Shown here one piece after another: positions 26,100 to 43,539 of a stretch of DNA of 64,000 bases. Source of the stretch: Tamarix chinensis (Eukaryota > Streptophyta > Magnoliopsida > Caryophyllales > Tamaricaceae). Numbering within the stretch: position 1 is the first letter of the stretch; the number at the start of each line of letters is the position of its first letter. The notes under the pieces are model-generated. The model made no database searches. It saw only the letters and a program-made list of their open reading frames with translations, and was not told the DNA's origin. The DNA lies in NCBI GenBank assembly GCA_030549775.1, contig CM060172.1, forward strand, positions 58,657,523 to 58,721,522, read 5' to 3'. A program made the translations under genes and the position numbers.

Positions 26100-27290
26100 T
26101 GTGATGGGGAAAAAGGGTTGAAGGTAGGGAGTAGAAGGGAGGGATAGTCATTTTCGGGTTGAGGTCTTTAGGCCAGGAAAGGAAGTAGATGGGGGAGGCT
26201 TCCGGGAAAGGGAAGGGTGCAGGAGTGAAGAGGGGGTGTAGGTGGTGGTCGGGGTAGGTTGTTAGTGGCCAAGAGCGGCGGAGGTGGCGAAGATGGCTGC
26301 CGAGGTGGACCGGGCTACGAAGGAAGGAAAAGAGAGGGGGGAAATGGAGGGGTGAGGGGGCTTGTTTCGGCCAAACAAGGTATGGGGGTGGTATAAGAGG
26401 TTGCAGGGAGTTGACTGGTGGTTTGGATGGCGGAAGAGGCGGTCGGACGGCGACGAACGATGGGGTTGTAAGGGGACTGCCAAGAAGGGAGAAAAATGGG
26501 GAGAAAAAGAAGAGAGGAGGAAGAAGGAGCTGTGGGGTGGCTTGGATGGTGTTGTGGTGGTGCAGGGTGTGAGTAGAAGGGTGCAGAAGGTGGTTGATGA
26601 GGCGGTTGCACCGGCGGAGGGCGGCAGTGGTGCAAAACAAAGGGGAAAAGATGGAGGGGAAGAAAAATGAAGGGAAGGAGATTGGGGGAGAAAAAGGGCT
26701 CAAAAAATATGGGGCAGGAGGGCTGAAGAGGAGAAGAAAAAGAAGAGGGAGGATAGGGGGGATAGGTGGCCGGTCGGTGGCAGTGTTTAGGGTGGCAGGG
26801 AGAGGAAGGCAATATGGGGAAAAGGGAGGCCATGCGTGATGGGGGTGCATGGTCGGTCGGGTCCTAATTTGTGAAAAAAAGGACGGGGAGAGAGGGAGGG
26901 TTGTAGTGGTGGCAGGGGGCGGTGGCCGGCGTGCCCGAGGCGGGCAGACCTAGTCCACGATGACAGGTCGGGGAGCTAGGTCGAGGCGTAGAAGAAGGAG
27001 GAAGAAAGGAAAGGGGAGCAGACCAGCGCGGGAGGGAGGGAAAAGGGAGTTGGGTCGGCCCAGTCCAGGGGAGAAAGGAAAGAAGAAAAGAGGGGAGGGA
27101 GCTGGGCTGTTGCGCCGGGGAAAGGAGAGGAGGGAAGGGAGTGGGCCGATGGCCCAGGCGTAGGGGGAGGAAGAGGGAACATGCCTGGCAACCCGAAGCC
27201 AAGAAAAGAAAAAAAGAAAAAGAGAGAGAAAGGAGGGGAAAAGGAGAAAAAAGAGAAGGAAAATAAAAGGGAAAAAAGAAAAATGGAAAA
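26100..27290 (-). repeat. Pyrimidine tract of LTR-B (purine-rich on the plus strand)
   Basis: G/A-rich plus strand. The minus strand is open over 786 bases (26065-26850), giving a Pro/Ser/His-rich product similar to that of LTR-A. It is treated as LTR low-complexity sequence. Confidence 0.65.
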
Positions 27291-27924
27291 ATAGGGGAAA
27301 ATAATTTAATTTAATTTAGAAAATAATAAAATATAATATTTTTGATAAATTATTTAATTTAATAATTTAATTCAATATAATTTAATATATTAGTTCAAAA
27401 AGGATAATTTTAGTAAAATATTAGTTTAAAAAATTATTTAAATAAAAATAATATGATAAAATAACGAAATATTTATTTTTAATTGATTAAATACTCCTAT
27501 CCAAATTTACATACTCAAAAATCCATAAATAATTAAATTAAATAATTTAAAAATCTAATATATTTCAAATAAAAGCTATTTATTAAATTATAGGTTTTTT
27601 AAAATTTTGGGGAATTACAGTTTCACTCTTTCTCTTTTAGATTCCTGGTTTCAATGTAATCGTTATTTTTGTAACCACCATTGGTGGGTTCTATCCTTGT
27701 AAAATGTTATTTATGCTACTCTGATTTAAATATGGGTTGAGTTTCTTATAAATTGTATTTTACACTTTTAGCCTTAGCACTTGGTATTGGAATGGTAGGA
27801 GTGAACCGATCTGGTACTAAGAGTGACAGTAATATCCCTAGAATTCACAAGTCTTGTTATTTCGCTTCTGCTTAATTTTTTAAATAAAAAAAATTTAGTA
27901 GTAAATTTGGGGTGTTACAAACAT

Positions 27925-30040
27925 AGTGATATATTTACTTTTTTCTTTGAATAATTGGGAGTTACAATTTTTCATTATTTTTTATTTTTAACAATTTAGG
28001 ACTAAGTTTTTTATTGTTTTCTAAATTATATTGGACTACTGAGCGTATGAGATTACTAGATAAGATTTTTTTATTATTTATATAAATGTTATTTTCTTGA
28101 AATGCATTAAACCTTAGACACCATGTTGAGCCAACCACTACTACCATTAGACCAAAGAAGATGTGATATAGATAAGTATACAGTAGGTGTTTTTTCATAT
28201 AATGCTTCTAGGATTTTTGAAATAAACTTTGATCAGTAATGTGTGTGTGTATATATATACATTGATAAAAAATAATATTAAGAAAATACTCTTACATATA
28301 ATATAACACTAATACTTTTGTATTATAATCTATTACATTTTAAAATAAATCAATGTAATTATTATTTGTCCAAAAATTTGTAGGGGGTTGTATTGTGAAA
28401 CGAATGTATTATGTTATATGAAACTATTTTATAATTGCTCCCATTGTTGTTATGTAGTGATAAAGGGGTTATCGGTATATTTGATTAGTAGTTTGAACTT
28501 ATAAAATGTCGAGGGGAAAAATATGTGGAGAGAGGAGATAATAAAAGTGAGAAAGTAGTATTATGATTTTTAATTTTTTAAAATAAGTATAAGATTTCAT
28601 ATATAGAGAGGTAGAATGAGAGAAGGAGAAAGAGGAAAAATACAGCGAGGTCGAGGACACCAAAGTACCTTATTATAAGTAGATGACCGACCTAACAAGG
28701 GATCGGTATGTGCTATTATTTTGAGAATAGTTCTAGACAAAGATAAGCACACCCAGATGTTTTTTATGCTAAATCTTGTTCTTTGAACCGACCTTTTAAG
28801 GTCGACTAATATTAGTTGAGACAAAACTTATATTAGTGCTCCTTTAGCCGATTATGATTAATTATACATCATTATTTTAATAGTTACCAATTGTATATTA
28901 TTTTTTCTATTTATAGGATCCGTAAAAATAAATACAAATTATAATATAAATAGTGACACTATAAATATATTGAAATACTAAGAAATGAGAGGAAGATTCG
29001 AATTTAGAAATTCTGATACTGAAAATTTATTTTTTATCACTAGAATAATTTTTATCGGATAAAGTTTTATTCTGTAAAGTTTTACAAAATTTATTATACT
29101 ATGACTATCTGGATGTTAAATTTTTTTTATTATAAAAAATATTTTACTTGTCACTTTGTTGTCACTAATTAGTACTTTCTTACACAGTAGATTTGTCTAA
29201 TTAGTCATTTATCAGCCTAATTATTTATATTAAATTTTTGTATGGGTGGAATGGTTCTCCGTGCATGGGTGCAAGCCTAAGTAATTTAGTACAAAGTAAA
29301 CGTAATTCTCAGACGGACATCCGCTGTCGCGGTCGCTGGTCTTCTAAGAAGACGCGTTTTCCCCACATTTGTACATCGATGGTCTGATGCCGAGAAGAAA
29401 CCATAAAAATCTTTAATTATTTTAAAAAAATGAAAATTAAACGCGGAAAACAGTATTAATCTGATCCGAAATACAAATTAATCCAATTTAAAATATTAAA
29501 TAATTATTTTATTTTTTTAAATTAAATATTCTATCCGACAAATATAAATAATATCCGATTCAATAAATTATATATATATACATATATACACACACACCTA
29601 CTTTCTAAACATTATTTTTTTTATAAAATTTTATTTTATATAATCACGTATATATATATAATTTAAAATGAATTTTTATTGTAAATAAATTTCATATTTT
29701 TAATTATTATTTTAATTGAATATTTAATAATTATCTAAAATTTAAAATTATTAATTAAATATAATAAAGTATAATATTAAAATTATATTATTAGATTATA
29801 TTAATTCAAATTAAATTAATTTTTTATTTATTAATTAAATAATTTTTTTAAAATATTTTTTACTTATAATTTATTTAAAAATTTTAAATATCTGATAAAT
29901 TATTTATTATATAATCTGAAACTTCAAATATTAAAAATATATCTAATATTTTTTTAAATATCAAAAATTTTAAATATTTTAAAATTTTTTATCAGCCATC
30001 CGAACCATATACAACAGTATAGCTAATAAAAAAACAGAGG
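27925..30040. other. Intergenic region upstream of the kinase gene
   Basis: Mostly AT-rich. A less AT-rich patch at 29250-29400 contains GCTGTCGCGGTCGCTGG and GACGCG. Between 29450 and 30000 it is extremely AT-rich with many TTAAAT words. The open frames at 27962-28198 and 28597-28824 show no domain. Part of this must be promoter for the downstream kinase, but I cannot point to a specific core element with confidence. Confidence 0.5.
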
Positions 30041-30767
30041 CCGAAGAAATCTCGCCGTTTATTGCTGCTGTGGGGCGGCCTGATAAACTGGAAGCGTCCC
30101 TCTCTCTCCCTCTTCCCTCATCCTTCGACCTTCCCCCCCCCCCCCCTCATTGGTTTTACTTGATTCAACATATTTACAATTTCATATATTGACTGATTCT
30201 GTTCTTACCTGTTGATTTCTTCTCTTCGTTAAATTCCCTTGCTATCTTGCTGGAAAATTTTGCCCATGTTGTTTTGAACTTATTGACTGGATCCCTGCCC
30301 CGAGTTCACAATTTCAGCGTTGGTTTTGTGAGAACTTTACTGGGTTTGAGCTAAAATTGTATCGTTTCGTTAAATCTCATGCACTTAAATGGTCGCCATT
30401 GTAGTGTAAGCTTTTTGATGCTGGTATGCAAGTCTGCTTATGATTATGTTGATTTGCTAGCAGCGTCATTTTCTAACCTGCGTGAGCTGCCTTATACGTT
30501 TTATTCGATGCTGATTTAAGCTTGATTTGCTTACCTCATCTTGTATTACTAGTTTTCATAGTTAGCTAGACCATCGAAACAACTTATCAAGGTCAGTGAT
30601 TTTTCTGCTATTGTTAAATTCAAGAGTTTGACTTTCCTTTCCCTATCTGTGGACTTCTGATCTCCAGATTGGATCTTGTTGAACTTTCAGTATTATTAGA
30701 ACCTTTAGATCTTGATGTTCAGGAAGTAGGGTATTTAGGAAGGCAATTGAGATTGGGGCTGGACTAG
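30040..30767 (+). promoter_or_regulatory. Likely 5' leader (with leader intron) of the CPK1-type gene
   Basis: A CT-rich block (TCCCTCTCTCTCCCTCTTCCC, about 30096-30116) and a run of 14 C (30133-30146) look like the transcribed leader of a plant gene. The long T-rich stretch that follows resembles a leader intron. TTCAG at 30718-30722 is a good acceptor, and no ATG lies between it and the start codon at 30768. The donor is not resolved. Confidence 0.45.
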
Positions 30768-36489
<5,722 letters not shown>

Positions 36490-37270
36490 TCCCACATGAG
36501 GAGGAACTTTGTTTTGTTCCCGTCTTTTTCTTCTCTTTCTATCTTGATTTACCCCTTCTCCGAAATCAAATCAAATATAAATATTTGGTTTGGAAAGAGG
36601 ATTGTATAGTTGGAGCCACATTCGGTTTATACCTGGCTTTCCACGCTGTAAGCTATAAACTGTGTTCAATTTTGATGGATATTGCGAGGATGATGCCTTC
36701 GTTTTCTGCACCAGCATGTTAGTTGTATGTTACGGATTATGAATTCAGCCTGTACTTTGGCGGTTGAAATTCTGTTTCAGGGCCTTGTTTTTGTCCCTGG
36801 TTAAGTCTGGATGTAATACTATCCGTGGCTTTGCTAAATACCTATGCCAGAGAAAATTTACGAGCACAAAATTTAGGTTGGTGGGGTCAGATTCGCTTAC
36901 GAACCTGTAAAAACAAGCTAGTATATACTATTGCTATTGGTGCCTTTCAGTATTGGAGGGAGCTGTCTTGAAGATAGATTTGGGGATGACGTTTAGGATA
37001 TCGCTATTTCATATGGTGATACGGAGATAGTTTCAGACCAGGCTATTTCTGTTTGATGAAAGTTAGATGTTTGGCATACATAACAACATGACTCACCGAG
37101 CGAGCTGGATATTTCATAAACATATTTACCGGAAGTGTGTGATTGAGGAAATCATGCATTTGTCATTGGGTTATCTAATAAAATAAGATAGGGAGTTATG
37201 TTAATTTATTATTATCATTATTATTTTGTAATGTAAGAAAAATAAGGAGAGGAAGTGCTGTGCATTTAGG
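36490..37270 (+). other. 3' UTR and downstream flank of the CPK1-type gene
   Basis: Unique sequence without coding capacity. The transcript probably ends within the first 350-400 bases, where TGTAATACT (about 36812) and GCTAAATACC (36833) could act as weak poly(A) signals. No canonical AATAAA was seen at a suitable place. Confidence 0.4.
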
Positions 37271-37274
37271 GGAG

Positions 37275-37755
37275 TATTGTTGATAAATTGAATCGAGTCG
37301 AACGCTATTTGGTTCGAGTTCGACTTGTTTAGATTTTTTTAAAGTTTGAGATCAATTCCAATTTTAAATGAGTCAAACGAGTTCGACTCGAAAAGGTTAG
37401 TGAGTTATTCATCTCAGTTCGTTTAATGTAAATGAACCAAATCAACTAATTTATCATATTTTGATTAGTGGTTTGATCGTCTCGTTTGAAAGTTAAATCA
37501 ACTTATATAATTGGATTAACTACTCATTAAGTATTCAACTCATTTATATAAATGAGCTAACAAATGAGTCAATTTTGAGCCAAATTTGAGCCAACTCGTG
37601 AATAAACGAACCAAATATACTATGATTCAAGTTTAAACCGACCTAAAATTAACACTCATTATTAATTTATTTACCTAAACAAATGAGTCGATTCGAGGCC
37701 TTAATGGCTATGGTCGAGTTAGTTAGCAAACCAGTTCCGTTTGTCAACAATCCTA
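37275..37755. mobile_element. Putative non-autonomous DNA transposon with TTCGAGTTCGACTCG-type interior
   Basis: Inverted ends ATTGTTGATAAA (37276-37287) and TTTGTCAACAAT (37740-37751) bracket about 480 bp. The interior has many GAGTCGAACGAG, CGAGTTCGACTCG and AATGAGCCAA words, which can fold. No clear target duplication was found, so the exact ends are uncertain. Confidence 0.5.
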
Positions 37756-40700
37756 TACCCTAATAGATTGTTCTTTTATTAAATACATAGGAGAGAAGTT
37801 AAAAAGAAGACAAACTTACTTTTGACATTTTCACTTTATACAGAATGACCTTAAAATTCATACTTTCTAATAAGTATTTCTTTGTCCTACCTCATTCACA
37901 TTAAACGAGACCTAAGATTAGGGTTTTGCTCGAGTATGGTGTTTTCAGCTGTCAACAGTGGACAAGAAAGGTATTTCCCTTATTTCACTTTGCAAATTCA
38001 CCTTAACCTTATCTCTAGCAGCTAGTGCATTGGATCTCAATACCTACCCCTATTTTTTTTCAACTTGAAATTTTTTATTTTAAAAATCCAATGAGGAAGG
38101 AAAAAAATAAAATATAAGGGATGTTATTGCCACATCTAATCATCAGAAGAGATGCATGTGTTCATCTAATTCATGACAGATGTAAGGTAGGCATGAAAAC
38201 ATAAAATAAAAAAATATATATATGAGATGCTACGAAAGGTAAAACTCTCTATGTTATAAAATTTTAACATAGAGTTACAAAGTCGAATTACATCGATTGA
38301 AACCAAAAACTAGGAAGTTCCAACACATACCAAAACATCGAAAAATTCATACTCTCTTATTTCAACTCAAGCTCCAACAATATACAGATCATCTACAACT
38401 AAAATCACTAAAAAATAATTTATTTAGGACAAACGTACTGAGTAAATACACCCAATCCAAAAAAAATATTGTTTTATACTAAGAAGCTTAAATCTAAAAA
38501 TTAAAAATTTATTACCAGCAATTACCATTTACTAAAAAACTATAAAATCACTAGTCAAGAAAGATATTATTCATGTTAATGCACTATATACATCAATAAC
38601 TATTAACATTGAAGAATAATTACATTAAAACACTATTAACATTAAACTATTATTAATGCTAAAATACTATTCTCATTAAAAGTATTATTACAATTAAATA
38701 TACAAAAACCCGTTAAAAATGTTCCAAATAAAAAATCAAACCTAATATATCAACTTTTACCCATAAATGGATAAAAACCCTTTTAATCTAGTGGAACGGA
38801 CTAGAGCATCTTATCCAAACAAAATGTTCCCAAGGCACTTTTCTTTCCGGTGGAACGAAGATTAAAAACATCACCTTCTTGGAACAAAACAATCCTGAGC
38901 CCCTATATTTTTTGGTGGAATAAAGATTAAAAACATCGGGGTAAAATGCTCCTGAGCTAATATTTTTCCCAGTGGAACGGAAATATGCACACACATAAAT
39001 AAATAGATCATCTTGGCCCTACTCCTGTACTCTTTTACTTTAAGTGATTAGTGTCTTCTTCAATGTAAATTCTCATGCAACGAACACATCAAAACGAATA
39101 TACATATAGCATGGGTCCAAGTCCTTAAGCCCTTTTCAAACCCTAATCACACTCCCTTTAGCATTCATTCTCCCATCTCGACTATTCATCCATATTTTAC
39201 AATAAGTCACTCCCGAATATTATCATTATTATCATACCCATAATGCACTATCTAGTTCCTATACAAATACATTAATAATCTTATCCCGATGTATTACTCA
39301 CAGAAATCTCCAAAACTCTAATTTCATAGATTTGTCATAATACCTCCCATTAAATTTACATTATTACCGATTTCAATAGATAACTTCATAAGGTTAAATA
39401 TTAACAACGTATTAAGAATTTGAATAACCTCTAATTTACACATGAAATAATGATATTAATATTATAAAATAATATGCCCTAATTAACCATTAATTCGTTG
39501 AAGGACTCCAAAACAAACGGTAATACTTCCAAGCATTTTTCATGATATCATTATCATATTTTAATCCACCTTACACATAAAACACTAAATTTGCCTTATT
39601 ATCACTTAATGACCAATTTACCCTTAAGGACAAATAAAAACCTTTATTTTATAAGATCTTGTACCTTCCTCACATATTATTTTCTAAGTCCATAAATTAT
39701 CATCATATCTCATGAAAATTCTTATGTCCACTTAGTAAAACTCATTTTTCCTGTATTTTATGTCATACGATTTATTTCTCAAAATTATATCATTAGTATA
39801 ACAATATCACATCTATACTTCTTACCCATTAGCACTTCCTTCCAACATAATATTCATATATCACAACATATCATGAACAACATATATTAAATCGTAAAGC
39901 ATCGATATTATAAAAACACACATAACCATACAAGTAATTAACACAAAATTCTAAACATCGACTAGCATCCTTACCAACTAGGGCACTGGTCTCTAAGCAC
40001 ACAAATCCTATACTTCTTCCTCCAAAGCTATCAGAATACCACCTACGAAAAACAATAAAATTCATGATTAAGCTCAAAGAGATTAATCGAACGAGCAATT
40101 AAGATAAAGAGGGTAAAATGGAAATAATAATAGTTAAATGGAAGCTTGAGATGTGTGAATGTGTAGTAGAATGTGTGGTGGACATATGGTAAAAATTCGG
40201 TGGTAGTTGGACAAAGTTTGGGGGTAAAAATAGGGGTGCACAATCAATAAATGGGGGCTACACGACTGTGCTGCAGGTGGTGCACACCCAAGTTAAGAGG
40301 AAGAATTACGCATGGCTAGGCGATGCAAAGTGGCATGTCCATGCGCTATCATTGGATAAACAGGTAATAAGTTAAACATACGTGCACGGGCGTGCGAAGG
40401 TACACGAGTAGGCTGTGCTAGGTTGTACGGGTGTGCGATAGGAAATTTTAGTGTTACATGGTCGTGTGTAGGCTGTGCATTTTATAAAAATACAATGGAT
40501 GAGAGAAAGAAGAAGGAAAAAGAGGCGGTGGTCAGCGGCGACAGCTAACAATAGTGTTGGGAAAGGTTAGGGTGACCTTGGTAGTCAGTTCACTACCCAA
40601 AGGGCGGTGAGTGGGGGCTGTGGTGGTGCATAGTGGTGGAGATGGTGATGCGTAGGCTAAAAATAGGGGAAAGAAGGAGGAAGAAGAAGAAGAAAAGAGA

Positions 40701-40781
40701 AGGAGCAAAGGAGAAAGAATAGGGAGCTCCAACAATGGCTTTTTGACACAAAAGGTCAAACAAAGAGGAAGAAGGGACAAT

Positions 40782-40830
40782 GTGTAGAGAGAGAGAGAGA
40801 GAGAGAGTGTGTGTGTGTGTGTGTGTGTGC
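40782..40830. repeat. (GA)n-(GT)n compound microsatellite
   Basis: GAGAGA run followed by GTGTGT run within LTR-D. Confidence 0.9.
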
Positions 40831-41000
40831 ACATGGGCATGTGTGTGAATGGACAAAAGAGAAGAAAAGAAAATGTATAGGGTGTAGAGGGAGACATAAG
40901 GGGTGGCAAATAAGAGTAGAGTGGAAAGTCAATGAGGGATAGTGGAGTGTTGGGGTGAAAATGTAGGTGATGGTGATGGTGAGTGTGCATGTTACGTAAG

Positions 41001-41134
41001 AAGGAGGAGAAGAAGAAGAAGAAGCAGAAGAAGAAGAAGAAGAAGAAGGAGGAGGAGGAGGAGGAGGAGAAGAAGAAGAAGAAGAAGAAGAAGAAGAAGA
41101 AGAAGAAGAAGAAGAAGAAGAAGAAGAAGAAGAA
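41001..41134. repeat. (AGA)n/(GGA)n microsatellite
   Basis: A long GAA/GGA run within the purine-rich part of LTR-D. It creates poly-Arg and poly-Ser open frames of no coding value. Confidence 0.95.
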
Positions 41135-41504
41135 AGGTGATGGATGATGATGGGGGTTGCGATGGTGAAAGTGATGGTTAATGTAGGTGTAAGTTGCAAA
41201 ATTGTAGAAGAGGTGGTTAGGTATTATGGCACAAGAAGAAGACCAGAGAAAGGAAAAAGAAAAAGAAAAGGGAAAAGGAGAAAAATATTTAGGGATTAGT
41301 TTAGGTGAGTTTAGATTAGCGACAATTTTCGCAAGTTTTGATTTCAGTTTACGAATTACGATTTATCCGAGTTAAGGTTTCAGATTCTTTTAAAGTTTCT
41401 GGATTAAGAAATTAGGTTAGGACTAAAATAAGATTCTCAAGGTTAGAATCAAATTAGGTTGCTAATAATACATGATTAGGCTAAGCAAATTTTGGAGTAT
41501 TACA

Positions 41505-41930
41505 GATGCAAGATGCAACATTATCACAAATTCCTAAGAGGGCATATTTTCCCAAGTATGGTACATTTGGTTTGGAAAATATTATCTTGTTGCGAATCAT
41601 AAAATTCGGCCTCCCTGGTATGCAACACCCTCCTAATCATCAAAGACTCCCCAACGTACGGTGGTGCAAACTCTTCTTCCCCATCCAAGGTTGTGGCTAT
41701 CTCCTCCTCTTCACTATCCTCCTCTTAGTTGGCATCCTCCAAATCTATCATGGTCATTACTCTTTTATTAGGACACTCAATTTGATAGTGTCCTAACCCT
41801 TGACACTTAAAACACCTACCATTCTTGGACTTGCTTTCAACCGCCACTCCCTTTCTTCTCATATCTTTTGTTAAAGGTGTGGAAGGGTTTTTGAAGGGTG
41901 GGGGAACCTCCCTTGCTGTGCTGGCACCTT
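41505..41930 (-). pseudogene. Ty3-type retrotransposon gag 3' part with zinc knuckle (element R)
   Basis: On the minus strand the frame reads CFKCQGLGHYQIECPN, a CX2CX4HX4C zinc knuckle that binds retrotransposon RNA in Gag. It is followed by an acidic linker and an EVLHTREAEF/IFQTKCTI-like stretch, which normally leads into the protease. It is cut off at 41504 by LTR-D. An in-frame stop lies in the linker (VMTMIDLEDAN then stop). It continues the gag at 46265-47600, from which it is separated by LTR-C. No protease, RT or integrase is present in the window. Confidence 0.75.
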
Positions 41931-42734
41931 TATAACATTCCTAAAATTCACTACTAAAAAAAATTTATTTTTAAAATTATAATCGGAAGCAAAATGATAA
42001 ATTTCAGGGATGCTACTGCCACGCTTAGTACCGGTTTCCCTTCACTGTTCCGATACCAAGTGGTAAGGTTGAAAATGCACTATACACAAAACCAAAATAC
42101 ATTCATAAAATAGAGTAGCACGATAGTTAAATTACAAGAAATAAAATCCACTAGTAGTGGTTAGAGAATAGAATAATTAAATAAGGGAGTATAAAAGTTT
42201 TAAGGAAAAGGCTGAAACCTCCCTGGATAGTCCTATACTCTTAATCCGAGAGTAGATTGAATAACACTTGTGAGCTAACTTACAAAGGCTACTACCTATT
42301 GAATAAGTAAGGGCCCACAAAAGGAACCCTTCAGTACTACGGTACTGAGTAAATCCTTATACAAGACTAATATGTAGGGCCTGCATGCAACACACTAAAA
42401 TAAAATACTCATTAGAATGGCCACATGCGTCGAAATTATATGTCACAAAGGTTCATTCACTTAGAAATAACATAACTTACCAAGGGAGCATCTAAGCGAT
42501 GCTCTTTGTAACATAATTAAATAGCTAACAAACTCAACCATACAACATCCACTTATCTCAAAGGCAAGACCATAGGCCCATTAACACAATACCAAACTCA
42601 ATCTGCCTCGGTAGGCCCTAAGGTTGCTACCATATCACATCAGTAGGTCATAACAGTTCTTTCATTATCATATGGACTTAAGCCATTAATTAGACATCAA
42701 TCATCTTTTGAATTATATCCACATAGGTTCGGGG

Positions 42735-42935
42735 ACCCCACTATTATAACCGGTGGACCGATACATATGATATAATCCAGGATAGAATGCTCTTGACTAC
42801 TATTATAACCGGTGCACTGGTACATATGATATAATTCAGGGTAGAATGCACCTGACCACTATTATAACAGGCGGACTAAAAAATGATATAATTAAGGGTA
42901 GAGCGCTCCTGACCACTATTATAACCAATAGACTG
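42735..42935 (-). repeat. CCACCGGTTATAATAGTGG-type array in LTR-C
   Basis: Four units of ACTATTATAACCGGTGGAC-like sequence spaced by about 55-65 bp. Confidence 0.75.
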
Positions 42936-43539
42936 GTACATATACTACACACAGTCCTGACCTACGTGGTGTTCTACTGCAAGTGATTAGTGTCTTTCCA
43001 TTTAATTATCACACAATTCCATTTATTAACTCGAGGGGGAGATCTTGAACTTGGAGACACAAATGTACACTAGTCATACTGGCGCATAAGAGTAGCACAC
43101 TATCCTATCGATTATCAACCCAATAATGTAAATGTATCCTAGTCGCACTGGTGCATGAAGACACACAATACCCTATTGACAAGGATAACTAATCTATAAG
43201 TATGCATACCCCCTAAGTAGGTCCGTAGAGCTAAATATAGTAAGATGTAGCGTCGGGCTGGGGCACTAAGGCACACCAACAAAATCCAGGATAATCGTGA
43301 GTTAAACCACGTCTTTAGGGTAGCGACCCTTAAAGAACCACGATTCCCTATCTCAAAGTTTTTCACTTTAAGTATTAGTGTCTTAATTAAGATGACCATG
43401 AGAAATACATTAGTCATATACTTAACCATTTTTATTTGTTTCCATTTTTATGAAGTAGTCAATAACAGGATAATTGTTAATGTTAACTTAAGTAGTCCAC
43501 TAAGGCCATCCTAAGTTCCATCACTCATACTTAGGCACC

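Larger units (their letters stand above)
22795..27619 (-). mobile_element. Antisense solo long LTR (LTR-B) nested in LTR-A
   Basis: Read on the minus strand it starts TGTAATTCCCC (27619) and ends near GGGAGTGTTAATA (22795). It carries the same modules as LTR-A in the same order: pyrimidine tract (minus sense of 26100-27290), minisatellite (24530-25410), CCACCGG-type array (23440-23740), TACTCAGTACC motif (about 23225), and GGTACTGGAACGGTAGGAGTG (about 22918-22938). LTR-A sequence resumes on both sides. Flanks GAAAC (22790-22794) and GTTTC (27620-27624) are inverted, not direct, so no clean target duplication was found. Either the ends have mutated or the joint is more complex than one insertion. 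Confidence 0.75.
18426..27919 (+). mobile_element. Solo long LTR (LTR-A) split by an antisense LTR
   Basis: The element begins TGTAATCCCCT at 18426 and ends GGGGTGTTACA at 27919. The 5-bp target duplication AACAT is exact at 18421-18425 and 27920-27924. Own sequence is 18426-about 22794 plus 27620-27919, about 4.67 kb; the rest is LTR-B. In order it has an AT-rich head, a pyrimidine tract (18740-19990), a TAATTTT-based minisatellite (20640-21360), three CCACCGG-type units (22305-22430), a GGTTACTCAGTACC motif (22660-22673), and after the interruption a GGTATTGGAATGGTAGGAGTG block (about 27783). No internal retrotransposon region adjoins, so it is a solo LTR formed by LTR-LTR recombination. 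Confidence 0.82.
38039..41504 (-). mobile_element. Antisense long LTR (LTR-D), left end decayed
   Basis: The right end is GGAGTATTACA at 41504. Landmarks shared with the other antisense LTRs are GGGATGTTATTGCCACATC (about 38118; compare about 49457 in LTR-E), units of GTGGAACGGA-type sequence (38780-38990), and CTTTTACTTTAAGTGATTAGTGTCTTC (about 39027). A purine-rich stretch (40500-41280) follows. The left end near 38039 is assigned by alignment to LTR-E and is uncertain. The flank on the right is GATGC; no good match was seen on the left. Confidence 0.55.

Noticed and set aside
22790..27624. Direct target duplication around LTR-B
   Set aside because: Flanks GAAAC and GTTTC are reverse complements, not direct repeats, so no target duplication is claimed.
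40942..41199. Poly-Arg and poly-Ser open frames
   Set aside because: Direct products of a GAA/GGA microsatellite; no gene context.
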